Shown here one piece after another: positions 26,790-36,163 of a stretch of 64,000 bases of DNA. The translations under genes were made by a program, and so were the position numbers. This DNA comes from Mycobacterium paragordonae. Lineage in GTDB: Bacteria > Actinomycetota > Actinomycetes > Mycobacteriales > Mycobacteriaceae. The DNA is taken from positions 62,001-126,000 of the forward strand of contig NZ_CP025546.1 in the NCBI RefSeq assembly GCF_003614435.1, read 5' to 3'. The notes under the pieces were generated by a model that made no database searches, had not been told where the DNA came from, and saw nothing but the letters and a program-made list of their open reading frames with translations. Numbering within the stretch: the first letter of the stretch is position 1; each line of letters begins with the position of its first letter.

Positions 26790-29700
26790 GTGGCGGTCGT
26801 CGATGACATGCCTCACCCGGGGATGGATACCCCACCGCCTAGTGAGGACTACGGTCGCCAGCCTCCTCAGGATCTCGCCGCAGAGCAGTCGGTGCTCGGC
26901 GGGATGCTGCTGAGCAAGGACGCCATCGCCGACGTGCTGGAACGGGTGCGGCCCAGCGACTTCTATCGCCCGGCCCACCAGAACGTCTACGACGCCATCC
27001 TCGACCTCTACGGCCGCGGTGAGCCAGCGGACGCCGTGACAGTGGCCGCGGAATTGGACCGCCGTGGACTGCTGCGCCGCATCGGTGGCGCGCCGTATCT
27101 GCACACGCTGATCTCCACGGTGCCCACGGCCGCCAACGCCGGCTACTACGCCGGCATCGTCGCCGAGAAGGCGCTGTTGCGCCGGCTGGTCGAGGCCGGT
27201 ACCCGGGTGGTGCAGTACGGCTACGCGGGCGCTGACGGCGCCGATGTGGCCGAGATCGTCGACCGTGCCCAGGCCGAGATCTATGAGGTCGCCGAGCGCC
27301 GGACCTCCGAAGATTTCGTGCCCCTCGAGGACCTGCTGCAGCCGACGATGGACGAGATCGACGCCATCGCCTCCAACGGGGGCATCTCGCGCGGCGTGCC
27401 GACCGGTTTCACCGAACTCGACGAGGTGACCAACGGGCTGCACGCGGGGCAGATGATCATCGTGGCGGCGCGCCCGGGTGTGGGGAAGGCGTTGGCGTTG
27501 AACACGCCGCTGCCCACCCCGACCGCTTGGACAACGATGGGTGACGTCGCGGTCGGCGACGAACTGCTCGATGCCGACGGTCGGCCGACGCGGGTGATTG
27601 CGGCGACCGGGATCCTGCTGGGCCGTCCGTGCTACGAGATTGAGTTCTCCGACGGCACGACAATCGTCGCCGATGCCCAGCATCTCTGGCCGACCGGTCA
27701 CGGAATTCGGACCTCGGCTCAGTTGCGTAGTGGTTTGGACACCATCGCTCCGGCCGCATCCCCCGGGCACCACGTCGCGGTCCTGGCGCCGGTGCTGCAG
27801 ATCGTGTCGGTCCGCCGCGTGCCGAGTGTCGCCGTGCGCTGTGTCGAGGTGGATAATTCCGCGCACCTGTATCTCGCGGGGCGCGGGATGGTGCCGACCC
27901 ACAACTCCACACTGGGGTTGGACTTCATGCGCTCGTGCTCGATCAAGCACCGCATGGCCAGCGTCATCTTCTCGCTGGAAATGAGCAAGTCCGAGATCGT
28001 GATGCGGCTGCTGTCAGCGGAAGCGAAAATCAAACTGGCGGATATGCGTTCGGGTCGGATGACCGACGACGACTGGACACGCTTGGCGAGGCGGATGAGC
28101 GAGATCAGCGAGGCGCCGCTGTACATCGACGACTCGCCGAACCTCACCATGATGGAAATCCGCGCGAAGGCGCGCCGGCTGCGGCAGAAGGCCAACCTGA
28201 AGCTGGTGGTCGTCGACTACCTGCAGCTAATGACATCCGGCAAGAAGGTTGAGTCGCGACAGATCGAGGTGTCTGAATTTTCAAGACATCTCAAGCTTTT
28301 GGCGAAGGAACTCGAGGTTCCCGTCGTTGCGATCAGCCAGCTGAACCGTGGTCCGGAGCAGCGCACTGACAAGAAGCCGATGCTGTCTGACCTCCGCGAA
28401 TCGGGATGCCTGACCGCCGCGACCCGCATTTTGCGGGCCGACACCGGCGCCGAGGTCACCTTCGGTGAGTTGATGCGTACCGGAGAGCGCCCTCTGGTTT
28501 GGACGCTGAACGAGCGGCTGCGGCTGGTCGCCCGGCCGATGACGAACGTCTTCCCGAGCGGGCACAAGGAAGTGTTCCGGCTGCGGCTTGCTTCCGGGCG
28601 CGAGATCGAGGCCACCGGCAACCATCCCTTCATGAAGCTTGAGGGATGGACGCCATTAGAGCAGTTGAACATTGGAGACCGCATCGCAGCGCCGCGACGG
28701 GTGCCCGAGCCCGTTGACACACAGCGGATGGATGACTCGGAAGTGATGCTGCTCGCCCACATGATTGGCGACGGATCGTGCGTCAAGCGTCAGCCGATCC
28801 GATACGCGTCAATCGACGAGGCCAACCTTGCCGCGGTCACAGTGGCGGCCGCGCACTTCGGCGTTCGAGCTGTCCGCGACGAATATGCGGCAGCGCGGGT
28901 AACTACCTTGCGGTTGCCGGCGCCGGAGCGCTTGACGCACGGCCGACGCAATCCGATCGCGGCCTGGTTGGACGGGTTGGGTCTGTTCGGAAAGCGCAGT
29001 TACGAGAAGTTTGTGCCGGAAGCGGTATTTCGTGCTCCGAACGACCAGGTGGCGTTGTTCCTACGGCACCTATGGGCGACGGACGGGTCGGTGCGGTGGG
29101 ATGCCAAGGCGGGCCAGGGGCGTATCTACTACGCCTCGACGAGTCGTCGTCTTATCGATGATGTTGCCCAATTGCTACTGCGGATGGGTGTTTTCGCGCG
29201 CATCAAGCTGGCGAAGAAACTCGGCTACCGGGACTCGTGGCACCTGTACATCTACGGCGCGGAGAATCAGGTCCGTTTCCTTCGTCACGTCGGCGTGCAT
29301 GGCGTGAAATCGATCGCCGTGCAGGAGGTGCTGTCTCATCTGGAGGAGATGGTTCGTAACCCGAATCAAGACACGGTGCCGCTCGCGGTGTGGGATCAAG
29401 TTCGAAAGACTCTGTCAGCCAAACAGATGACGCACCGGCAGTTCGCAGCGGCAATGGGCACGCAATTCTGCGGGTCGACGATGTGGAAGCATTCGCCGAG
29501 CCGGTCGCGATTGCACCGTGCGGCGACACTGTTGGAGGACAACGAAATTCACGCACTGGCGACCAGTGATGTCTACTGGGACACCGTGGTTGAGATTTCC
29601 AGCATCGGCGAGCATGACGTCTACGACGGCACCGTAGATGGCACGCACAACTTTATTGCGGATGGCATCAGTGTTCATAACTCGCTGGAGCAAGATGCGG

Positions 29701-29861
29701 ACATGGTCATCCTGCTGAACCGTCCCGACGCTTTCGAACGCGATGATCCCCGCGGCGGAGAAGCGGATTTCATCCTCGCCAAGCACCGTAACGGTCCGAC
29801 GAAGACGGTGACCGTTGCACACCAGTTGCATTTGTCGCGGTTCGCGAATATGGCGAGGTGA
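26790..29861 (+). CDS. dnaB: Replicative DNA helicase DnaB with two inteins
   Basis: The precursor is 1023 aa. Removing both inteins leaves a 459-aa helicase. The N-terminal domain spans residues 25-130. The RecA-type ATPase has its P-loop at ARPGVGK (residues 227-233), interrupted before Ser373, and Walker B in VVVDYLQLM. The second interruption follows SDLRESG (539). The C-terminal extein begins SLEQDADMVILL and ends FANMAR. DnaB unwinds DNA ahead of the replisome and needs both inteins spliced out to work. The GTG start has GGGAGG upstream. Confidence 0.97.
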   Translation: MAVVDDMPHPGMDTPPPSEDYGRQPPQDLAAEQSVLGGMLLSKDAIADVLERVRPSDFYRPAHQNVYDAILDLYGRGEPADAVTVAAELDRRGLLRRIGGAPYLHTLISTVPTAANAGYYAGIVAEKALLRRLVEAGTRVVQYGYAGADGADVAEIVDRAQAEIYEVAERRTSEDFVPLEDLLQPTMDEIDAIASNGGISRGVPTGFTELDEVTNGLHAGQMIIVAARPGVGKALALNTPLPTPTAWTTMGDVAVGDELLDADGRPTRVIAATGILLGRPCYEIEFSDGTTIVADAQHLWPTGHGIRTSAQLRSGLDTIAPAASPGHHVAVLAPVLQIVSVRRVPSVAVRCVEVDNSAHLYLAGRGMVPTHNSTLGLDFMRSCSIKHRMASVIFSLEMSKSEIVMRLLSAEAKIKLADMRSGRMTDDDWTRLARRMSEISEAPLYIDDSPNLTMMEIRAKARRLRQKANLKLVVVDYLQLMTSGKKVESRQIEVSEFSRHLKLLAKELEVPVVAISQLNRGPEQRTDKKPMLSDLRESGCLTAATRILRADTGAEVTFGELMRTGERPLVWTLNERLRLVARPMTNVFPSGHKEVFRLRLASGREIEATGNHPFMKLEGWTPLEQLNIGDRIAAPRRVPEPVDTQRMDDSEVMLLAHMIGDGSCVKRQPIRYASIDEANLAAVTVAAAHFGVRAVRDEYAAARVTTLRLPAPERLTHGRRNPIAAWLDGLGLFGKRSYEKFVPEAVFRAPNDQVALFLRHLWATDGSVRWDAKAGQGRIYYASTSRRLIDDVAQLLLRMGVFARIKLAKKLGYRDSWHLYIYGAENQVRFLRHVGVHGVKSIAVQEVLSHLEEMVRNPNQDTVPLAVWDQVRKTLSAKQMTHRQFAAAMGTQFCGSTMWKHSPSRSRLHRAATLLEDNEIHALATSDVYWDTVVEISSIGEHDVYDGTVDGTHNFIADGISVHNSLEQDADMVILLNRPDAFERDDPRGGEADFILAKHRNGPTKTVTVAHQLHLSRFANMAR
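27489..27905 (+). other. DnaB intein 1: class 3 mini-intein in the P-loop
   Basis: The segment encodes 139 residues (234-372 of the precursor), from ALALNTPLPTP to MVPTHN, followed by Ser373. The first residue is Ala rather than Cys/Ser/Thr. The class 3 marker residues Trp (QHLWPTG, intein position 67), Cys (AVRCVEVDN, position 118) and Thr (VPTHN, position 137) are all present. There is no endonuclease. Size and site match the M. smegmatis DnaB-1 intein as I recall it, whose splicing is reported to be redox sensitive. Confidence 0.92.
28407..29681 (+). other. DnaB intein 2: large intein with LAGLIDADG endonuclease
   Basis: The segment encodes 425 residues (540-964), from CLTAATRILRAD to GISVHN, followed by Ser965. 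Cys1, the block B His (ATGNHPFMKL) and the terminal His-Asn are present, as for class 1 splicing. Two LAGLIDADG-type helices (LLAHMIGDGSC and LRHLWATDGSV) with acidic catalytic residues suggest an intact homing endonuclease. It lies at the site of the M. tuberculosis DnaB intein. Confidence 0.92.
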
Positions 29862-30210
29862 CGGCCGCGCCGGTGTAGGTTCCCAGGTTTGATTTCATAA
29901 TCCCAGGGTCGGCTGCGCAGCAATTGCTTGTGAAACGAAATTGGGACAATCGGTTGCGTTCCGGCGCCTTGGTGTGGCCGTTGACAGTCAAGGAGTTCTG
30001 CGCGCTGTGTCGATGAGCCCTACACAAACCGTGTTCGCCTTGCAGCATGATTGCTCTGCCTCGTAGCGCTCCTTCTCCCGGCCGGACAGGTGCACTGTCG
30101 GCCCGGGTGGCTACCTGATATGGAGCTTTTGAGCGCAAAGGCTACTCGGAAGTACCCGGACACCATCGGAGCAACGAGCAGCTCCAGGCGGCCCCCTGCG
30201 GCGGGCGCGA
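29862..30210. other. Intergenic region after dnaB
   Basis: No convincing gene, repeat or strong hairpin is seen in these 349 bases. A short plus frame at 30051-30338 overlaps the next gene antisense and lacks family features. This is where the accessory block begins. Confidence 0.5.
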
Positions 30211-30579
30211 CTACGCCTGACCCAAACTCGGCCGGTAATCAGCCGCCTCGGCCTCGGCAGAAAGCAATGCACCCAGCTCACCCTCCTGCTGGGCAACAAA
30301 CACACCGATCACCTGCCGGCATACCTCCGGCACGCTGACCCCACGCATATCCGCAATGCGCTTCAGCCCGAACAGCATTGACGTGGACACGTGAAACTGC
30401 ACAGCGAACTGACCGCACGAACCATCCTCAGGCGGCAACCCCGGACCCACCACCACAGGTTCATCCAAGCCGTACTCGCTCACCTCAGCACGCCGAGCTC
30501 GCTCAACAACCCCACCATTAGCGCCGCCACCACCGTCGTCGGCTGGGTTCCGGAACTCCTCGTGACTGAACAAACTCAT
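30211..30579 (-). CDS. Hypothetical protein, 122 aa
   Basis: The product starts MSLFSHEEFRNPADDG from the ATG at 30579; the longer upstream frame looks like non-coding sequence. The N-terminal half is Gly/Ala-rich and acidic. The C-terminal half has a helical segment (FGLKRIADMRGVSVPEVCRQ) that could be a small DNA-binding or dimerisation fold. No family is recognised. It is downstream of the PPE gene on the same strand. Confidence 0.5.
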   Translation of the reverse strand: MSLFSHEEFRNPADDGGGGANGGVVERARRAEVSEYGLDEPVVVGPGLPPEDGSCGQFAVQFHVSTSMLFGLKRIADMRGVSVPEVCRQVIGVFVAQQEGELGALLSAEAEAADYRPSLGQA

Positions 30580-30811
30580 TCCGCCCACGCTAGACCTCGC
30601 AGAATTCCCAGGCCGCCAACTAAGCGACCTCGTTCGCGAGAGACCTAGGCAAGGGAAGCGCGCCGGAGTCGCAGAGAGGTTGCGGTCGGGGCTCAGTCCG
30701 GCTGGAAGGGACTTTTGACCCACCCAGCGACGACGCCGAGGCGGCTGGGCCGGGTGCACGGCGAGGAAGCCGAAAGGTCGGTCGACGTCCACGCTGGGCG
30801 CCTGTCCGTGG

Positions 30812-32566
30812 TCAGCTCGGGCGGATGGCCAGCTTGCTCAGACTGAACATGAACGAATTGCCGATGCCGGAATTGAAAAGACCCGAGTTGAAGCCGCTGA
30901 ACCAGCCCGCCGGGAAGCCGCCGATGGCACCGGTGAGTCCCGTGTTGAAGAAGCCCGAGCTGACCCCGTTGATGATCCCACCCCCGCTGGCCGTGTTGAA
31001 GAATCCCGACATGCTCCCGCTCTCGAACCAGGAGTTCGGGTCGGCACTGTTGCCGAAACCCGAGGCTCCGCCGCGAGCGTTGTTGCCGAACCCCGAGTTG
31101 CCCGTCGCGCCGACGGCCACCGATCCCTGATCGATGGCGCTGCCGAAACCGGTGTTCAAGGTGCCGGCATTCCACGCGCCGGTATTGGAGTGACCGGAAT
31201 TGCCCCAGCCGGTGTTGGTCTCGCCTGAATTGAGGAACCCGGTGTTGACGTTGTTCCCATTGAGGGCGCCGGTGTTAATCGACCCGCCGTTACCGAAGCC
31301 GGTGTTCAACAGCCCTGAGTTCCAGAAGCCGGCGTTGCCGGCGCCCGCGTTACCCACGCCAAGATTGCCCGTGCCAGAGTTCCCGACCCCAAAGCTGTTG
31401 AGCTGTCCGGGAAATACGGTGTTTGTGCCGGAGCTGAACATGCCGATGTTGCCGTCGCCGGAGTTGAAGAAGCCGACGTTGTTGTGGCCGGAATTGCCGA
31501 AGCCGATGTTGCCGTTGCCGGAGTTGAGCAGCCCTGCCAAGTTGATGCCCACCTGGTTGTCGCCGGTGAGCCCGATGCCAATGTTGTTGGTACCGGTGTT
31601 GCCGAACCCGAAGTTTCCGCTGCCGGAGTTCCCGGCTCCGACATTTCCGTTGCCGGTGTTCCCGCCGCCCACGTTTCCCTCACCGCTGTTGCCCAGGCCG
31701 ACGTTGCCGTTACCGGTGTTGCCCATGCCGATGTTGTTGTTGCCTCGGCCCGCGTGGAAGGTGTACAGGTCTGGATTGTTCAAATTCGCCGGGCCGCCAT
31801 TACCGAAACCGATGTTCCCGTTTCCGTTGTTACCTAGGCCCACATTGCCGTTGCCGACGTTGCCGGCGCCGAGGTTGCTGTTGCCCTGATTGCCACCACC
31901 GACGTTGTTGTAACCCAACTGCGCGGACACGAGCGAGCTGTTTCCATCGCCGCTGTTGCCCATTCCGATGTTGCCCGAACCGGTGTTGCCGCTGCCGATG
32001 TTGCCGTTGCCCTTGTTCCCGACGCCCAAGTTGGGCAGGTTCTGCACGAACTGGGCCAGAGCGCTCGGCAGTTGCTCTGCCGCAGCCACCGCTCCGGCGT
32101 GGTAGCTGAGCATTGCCTCGACGTCGGTAGCCCACATCGCTTCGTACTGTGCCTCGGCGGCCATGATCGTCGGCGTGAGGAGCCCAAACCAATTTGATCG
32201 AACCAGCTGCCCAAATGCTCTGCGGTTGGCCAAGATTGCAAGTGGAGGCACTATCGCCGCCCGCGCGGAATCGAACGCGCTGCCCACCATCTCTGCCGCC
32301 CGGGAGGCACCCGCAGCGTGGCTTGCGGCCTGACTCAAGTAGGCGGTATACGGAGCGGCGGCATTCACCATCGCCGTCGCGGCCGGACCCGCCCACGCCT
32401 CACCCGTCACGCCGGAGATCACCGACGAAAAGACCCCAGCCGTCTCCTCCAACGCCTCGGCCAGGGAGGCATACGCCGTACTCGCTTGTGCCATCGGCGC
32501 CGATCCCGGACCCGACAACAGCAGAGCGGAGATGGTTTCCGGTGCGGCTGTGAGAAAACTTGTCAT
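30812..32566 (-). CDS. PPE-family protein, MPTR subfamily
   Basis: The 584-aa product starts MTSFLTAAPETISALL from the ATG at 32566. The usual Pro-Pro-Glu motif is APE here. The ~180-residue PPE domain is otherwise typical, with the WAGPAA turn and YEAMWATDVEAM. From about residue 195 come pentapeptide-like repeats (NxGxGN, NIGxGN) of the MPTR type, ending in a short unique tail. PPE proteins are exported by type VII (ESX) systems, usually ESX-5, to the surface. No PE partner lies beside it. Confidence 0.9.
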   Translation of the reverse strand: MTSFLTAAPETISALLLSGPGSAPMAQASTAYASLAEALEETAGVFSSVISGVTGEAWAGPAATAMVNAAAPYTAYLSQAASHAAGASRAAEMVGSAFDSARAAIVPPLAILANRRAFGQLVRSNWFGLLTPTIMAAEAQYEAMWATDVEAMLSYHAGAVAAAEQLPSALAQFVQNLPNLGVGNKGNGNIGSGNTGSGNIGMGNSGDGNSSLVSAQLGYNNVGGGNQGNSNLGAGNVGNGNVGLGNNGNGNIGFGNGGPANLNNPDLYTFHAGRGNNNIGMGNTGNGNVGLGNSGEGNVGGGNTGNGNVGAGNSGSGNFGFGNTGTNNIGIGLTGDNQVGINLAGLLNSGNGNIGFGNSGHNNVGFFNSGDGNIGMFSSGTNTVFPGQLNSFGVGNSGTGNLGVGNAGAGNAGFWNSGLLNTGFGNGGSINTGALNGNNVNTGFLNSGETNTGWGNSGHSNTGAWNAGTLNTGFGSAIDQGSVAVGATGNSGFGNNARGGASGFGNSADPNSWFESGSMSGFFNTASGGGIINGVSSGFFNTGLTGAIGGFPAGWFSGFNSGLFNSGIGNSFMFSLSKLAIRPS

Positions 32567-32978
32567 GGTAGGACCCCCATCAATGCCAGCTGCACCCGTC
32601 CACAGAGGTGCCGCAATGGATTTTGTCAACACGATGCGACTGTGACCCTGAGTCTTCGGCTCGGTGCTCAACTCGGATTGAGTACCGGAGTACTCGACTT
32701 TTAGTCCCCGCTTCGTAGCCTGGACGGGCACACCCCGGCCCTCCGAGACACCGGCCTCGGACTTATCGCATGTCTCGTACCGCGCAGTCGTAGCCAGCGA
32801 AGGGTCAAGCGGCTCGACCCCGGCCGGCAACGGATCCAAGGCGACGAGGCAGCGGCGCGCCTCGCGCCATCTTGGGCGATAGCCCTACGTCCACCACAAG
32901 CCGCTCCGACTTGTCAGGGCGCGGGTTTAAGCTACGGGCCTGTTTTGAGGCCGGGTTTCGGGGTTCGGGGGAGGGGTA
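32567..32978. other. Intergenic region between the PPE gene and a hypothetical gene
   Basis: These 412 bases should hold the promoters of the two divergent genes. An in-frame extension of the PPE ORF covers part of it but lacks coding character. No repeats or clear operators are seen. Confidence 0.5.
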
Positions 32979-33551
32979 GTGGTGGCAGCCAAGGAGTTTC
33001 GGGATGACGACGACAACTACCTGGACTGGCTTGCTTGCCACCGCGATCCTCTCCGCGCAGCAATCCTCCGCTCCGCCGATATCGTGCGCCGTGCGGTCAA
33101 AGCCAGTGGTGGCCTTGGGGAGCCGTGGTGCGTCGACGGGGACGGTGCGATACGGGTCGGCAACTTGATGCTCGTGATCGAAATGGACGACCTCGGCTGG
33201 ATGGTGATGGCGTACACGATCGACGGCGCCGAGGCGGACTTTTGCTCAGTAGTCGCTGCGGAAAGCGGCAGCCCTGTGCGGGTGCTCATCGATTGGCTGC
33301 GAGCCGCGGCAGGCACGATGAGTTGGAAGCGGATCGAGCCGGGCGTGTACGGCTCCGGCCTGTATGTCGTCGGCAGGCTTGATACCGGGGAATGGTTCGC
33401 AGAAGGTCCCGGCGTTGACCAGTGCTTCGACAATAAGAACGACGCTCAGGCTGCGTGCGCGGCGGCCCGCAGTCACGGCACGACTGGTCAGTTATTGAGT
33501 TGCCACACAGCGAAATTCAGGAAGAGGGCGAACGTAGTCCAGAGAAGGTAA
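32979..33551 (+). CDS. Hypothetical protein, 190 aa
   Basis: The frame begins at a GTG with GAGGGG just upstream; a second GTG follows directly. The protein is acidic at its start (EFRDDDDNYLDWLACHRDP), and has a hydrophobic core with VGNLMLVIEMDDLGWMVMAY and DWLRAAAGTMSW. No family was recognised. The 3' end overlaps the tspO gene tail to tail by 64 bases, so its last residues may be uncertain. Confidence 0.55.
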   Translation: MVAAKEFRDDDDNYLDWLACHRDPLRAAILRSADIVRRAVKASGGLGEPWCVDGDGAIRVGNLMLVIEMDDLGWMVMAYTIDGAEADFCSVVAAESGSPVRVLIDWLRAAAGTMSWKRIEPGVYGSGLYVVGRLDTGEWFAEGPGVDQCFDNKNDAQAACAAARSHGTTGQLLSCHTAKFRKRANVVQRR

Positions 33552-33982
33552 GGCACCAACAGCCATCCGGCGACGGCGCTGCGGCGAAAGAACAGCACCA
33601 CAGTAGTCACCAATAAGACCCACAGAATGGTGATGTCGATCAATGCCACGCCGCGCCAGCCGAGCCCGAAAAACAAGGGGGTCCAGGCGGCGTTGAGGAC
33701 CAGCTGTGCGCAGTACGCGCTTAAAGCAACGCGGGTCGCGCTGACAGGTCCACTGCGCCACACCAACCAGGCCGCCACGGCCATCAGCGCGTAGAGGGTG
33801 GTCCATACCGGCCCGAACAACCAGGAAGGGGGTGCCCAGGAGGGTTGCCGCAGCCGGCCGTACTGTTCGGCGCTGTTGGCGGCGGTCAGCCCACCCACCG
33901 CGGAGGTAAGTACCACCGCGAGCAAGGACAGGCCGAGTGCGACGACGTTCCTGGCGCCCCCGCGGTTGGCGACGTCTACCAT
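33488..33982 (-). CDS. tspO: TspO/MBR-family membrane protein
   Basis: The 164-aa product has five hydrophobic helices and the family pattern: RLRQPSWAPPSWLFGPVWTTLYALM, then LNAAWTPLFFGLGWRG and LLVPYLLWTTFALFLNFAVW. TspO proteins bind tetrapyrroles or sterol-like ligands in membranes. The ATG at 33982 (MVDVANRGG) gives the usual length. Its neighbour on the other side is divergent. Confidence 0.92.
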   Translation of the reverse strand: MVDVANRGGARNVVALGLSLLAVVLTSAVGGLTAANSAEQYGRLRQPSWAPPSWLFGPVWTTLYALMAVAAWLVWRSGPVSATRVALSAYCAQLVLNAAWTPLFFGLGWRGVALIDITILWVLLVTTVVLFFRRSAVAGWLLVPYLLWTTFALFLNFAVWQLNN

Positions 33983-34090
33983 GCCGACCACGGTAGCGAC
34001 TGCGTTCGGCCACCGAAGGCCGGGTGATGGAACACCGATCCCTTTGCCGGGATTGCCCACGAAGACGACATCGCGCCATACACTTTCCGC

Positions 34091-34807
34091 GTGAACATCA
34101 CCAAGCTCATCGCCGACGTAGCTGCAGCGCCCGTCCGGGCCGGCGTCGCGGTGGCCGACGCCGGACTCGCCGCAGCGGCCATGGCGCTCGGGAGTGTGAA
34201 AGAGGCCCTGGGTGAGGATGCCCCGAAGACGGTTGACCCGATCACCGATCTCTTTCCGCTGCGCGGCGCGCTCGTCGGCGCCAATCGAGTGGCCGAATTG
34301 ACCGAAAACGACCGGGCGATGGGGCGCGCCCTGGTCCGCGGCGGTCCGGCCGACAAGCTGATGCGGGAAGGTGGGGTCGTCGACCTGTTGACGGCGCCCG
34401 GCGGCTTACTTGACCGGATCACCGTCGAAGGCAGCGCGCTGGAGCGGATCCTCGAGCCCGGGGGGCTCGCGGATCGACTGCTCGCCAAGGACGGACCGCT
34501 GGAGCGGATGTTCGCCGAGGACGGCATCGTCGAGCGCCTGTTTGCCGAGGAAGGCATCATCGACACGCTGCTGGCCAAGAATGGACCCCTTGAACAGTTC
34601 GCCGAGACCGCGGAGATCTTGAGTCGGTTGTCGCCCGCCGTGGAGCGGTTGACACCCACCGCCGACACGCTCGAGGCGGCGGTCGACACGATGAACAGGA
34701 TGGTCAGCTCGCTGAGCGGCATCTCAGAGCGCCTTCCGCGGCGGCGGGCGACGCGGACGGCTGTGCGTGCGAAGCGGACCGTGGACCAGGAGGCCATCGA
34801 ACAGTGA
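34091..34807 (+). CDS. Repeat-containing hypothetical protein, 238 aa
   Basis: The GTG-started protein has an Ala-rich N-terminus and, from about residue 75 to 170, degenerate units near 12-15 residues built on G-G/P-L-x-x-R/L-L/I-x-x-x/E. Examples are PGGLLDRITVEG, PGGLADRLLAKD, DGPLERMFAED, DGIVERLFAEE and NGPLEQFAET. This suggests a regular helical solenoid. A basic tail (LPRRRATRTAVRAKR) ends it. I know of similar uncharacterised mycobacterial proteins but no function. Confidence 0.7.
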   Translation: MNITKLIADVAAAPVRAGVAVADAGLAAAAMALGSVKEALGEDAPKTVDPITDLFPLRGALVGANRVAELTENDRAMGRALVRGGPADKLMREGGVVDLLTAPGGLLDRITVEGSALERILEPGGLADRLLAKDGPLERMFAEDGIVERLFAEEGIIDTLLAKNGPLEQFAETAEILSRLSPAVERLTPTADTLEAAVDTMNRMVSSLSGISERLPRRRATRTAVRAKRTVDQEAIEQ

Positions 34808-34927
34808 GCCGTGGGTTGAGGGCGCCTCTCCCCGGACTCGGCCGCTGACTCACCATCCGATCCGTCATCGGAGCCAATGTTGCGCAAGGGTCGGACGTCC
34901 GGCTCCGTAGTTGCTACCGTCCACGCC

Positions 34928-36142
34928 ATGACCGCCAGCATCGACCCCGTCGACTTTTTCGGCGACGCGGCAATCCAGGATCCGTACCCCCTGTACGCCC
35001 GATTGCGGAACGACGGTGGAGTCCATCGCGTCGGCGATTCGGATTTCTACCTGGTCAGTAGTTGGCCCGCGATCACCGACGTGGTGAACCGGCCCGATGT
35101 CTTCTCCTCGAATTTGACCGCCACGATGACTTTTCGCCCGGACGATGGCGTTGTCCCTTTCCCGATGGACGGCGTCGGCGGGCGCACCCACATCCTGGTC
35201 ACCGCCGACGACCCTGTACACGCCGCGCACCGCAAGTTGATGTTGGGGCAGTTCACGGCGAAGCGAGTGCAGTCGCTGCAGCCGCTGATCGCGGACATTT
35301 TCGAAACCCTCTGGGCCGCAGAGGCCGATGACGGTGCCGTCGAGTGGATGGACGCCATCGCGAACCGGTTGCCGATGATGGTTGTCGCCGACCTGATCGG
35401 CGTTCCCGAAGCCGACGCCGACCAACTGGCGCGATGGGGTTGTGCGAGCACCCAGCTTCTCGACGGCTTGATGTCGACCGACGAGCTGGCGGCGTCCATG
35501 TCCGCCATCAGCGAGCTCAGCAACTACATCGCAACGCGTCAGCAGGTCGCCGCGACCAACCCGGGTGACGACTTGATGGGCGTGCTGGCCAGGGCTTGCG
35601 CCGCAGGCAACCTCGACACATTCACCGCACTGCTGATCCTGGTCTCGTTGTTCAGTGCCGGCGGCGAGTCGACGGCATCGTTGTTGGGCACCGCAATGGC
35701 GATCCTGGCGACCGACGCCGACCTGCAGAAGGAGCTCCGCGACCAGCCGGATCTGCTCGGGGTGTTCATCGAGGAGACGCTGCGGCTCGAGCCACCGTTC
35801 CGGGCGCACTATCGCCACGTGCTGGCCGACACCGAGCTTGCGGGCACCGCACTGCCCAAGGATTCCCGGGTGCTGCTGCTGTGGGGTGCCGCCAACCGTG
35901 ACCCCGACCATTTCGAGAACCCCGACGACTTCCGGTTGGATCGTCGAATCAGCAAGGGGCACATGAGTTTCGGCAAAGGTATTCACTTCTGCCTGGGCGC
36001 GCCGCTGGCCCGGCTGGAAGCGGTCACCGTACTGCGGATGCTCTTGGAGCGCACCGAATGGATCGATGCCGCCGAGGTTGGTCCGTGGTTGCCCAGTGTG
36101 CTCGCACGCCGTCGCGAGTACCTGCATCTGACCTACAAGTAA
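34928..36142 (+). CDS. Cytochrome P450
   Basis: The 404-aa product has the I-helix motif SAGGEST, the ExxR motif EETLR and the heme-binding loop FGKGIHFCLGAPLAR with the cysteine ligand, near residue 355. These are complete P450 hallmarks. It is cytosolic and needs ferredoxin partners not found nearby. The ATG at 34928 (MTASIDPVDF) is preferred. It is convergent with the alcohol dehydrogenase gene. CYP family and substrate are unknown. Confidence 0.93.
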   Translation: MTASIDPVDFFGDAAIQDPYPLYARLRNDGGVHRVGDSDFYLVSSWPAITDVVNRPDVFSSNLTATMTFRPDDGVVPFPMDGVGGRTHILVTADDPVHAAHRKLMLGQFTAKRVQSLQPLIADIFETLWAAEADDGAVEWMDAIANRLPMMVVADLIGVPEADADQLARWGCASTQLLDGLMSTDELAASMSAISELSNYIATRQQVAATNPGDDLMGVLARACAAGNLDTFTALLILVSLFSAGGESTASLLGTAMAILATDADLQKELRDQPDLLGVFIEETLRLEPPFRAHYRHVLADTELAGTALPKDSRVLLLWGAANRDPDHFENPDDFRLDRRISKGHMSFGKGIHFCLGAPLARLEAVTVLRMLLERTEWIDAAEVGPWLPSVLARRREYLHLTYK

Positions 36143-36163
36143 GGGCCGGCCAGCCCCCTCGCG

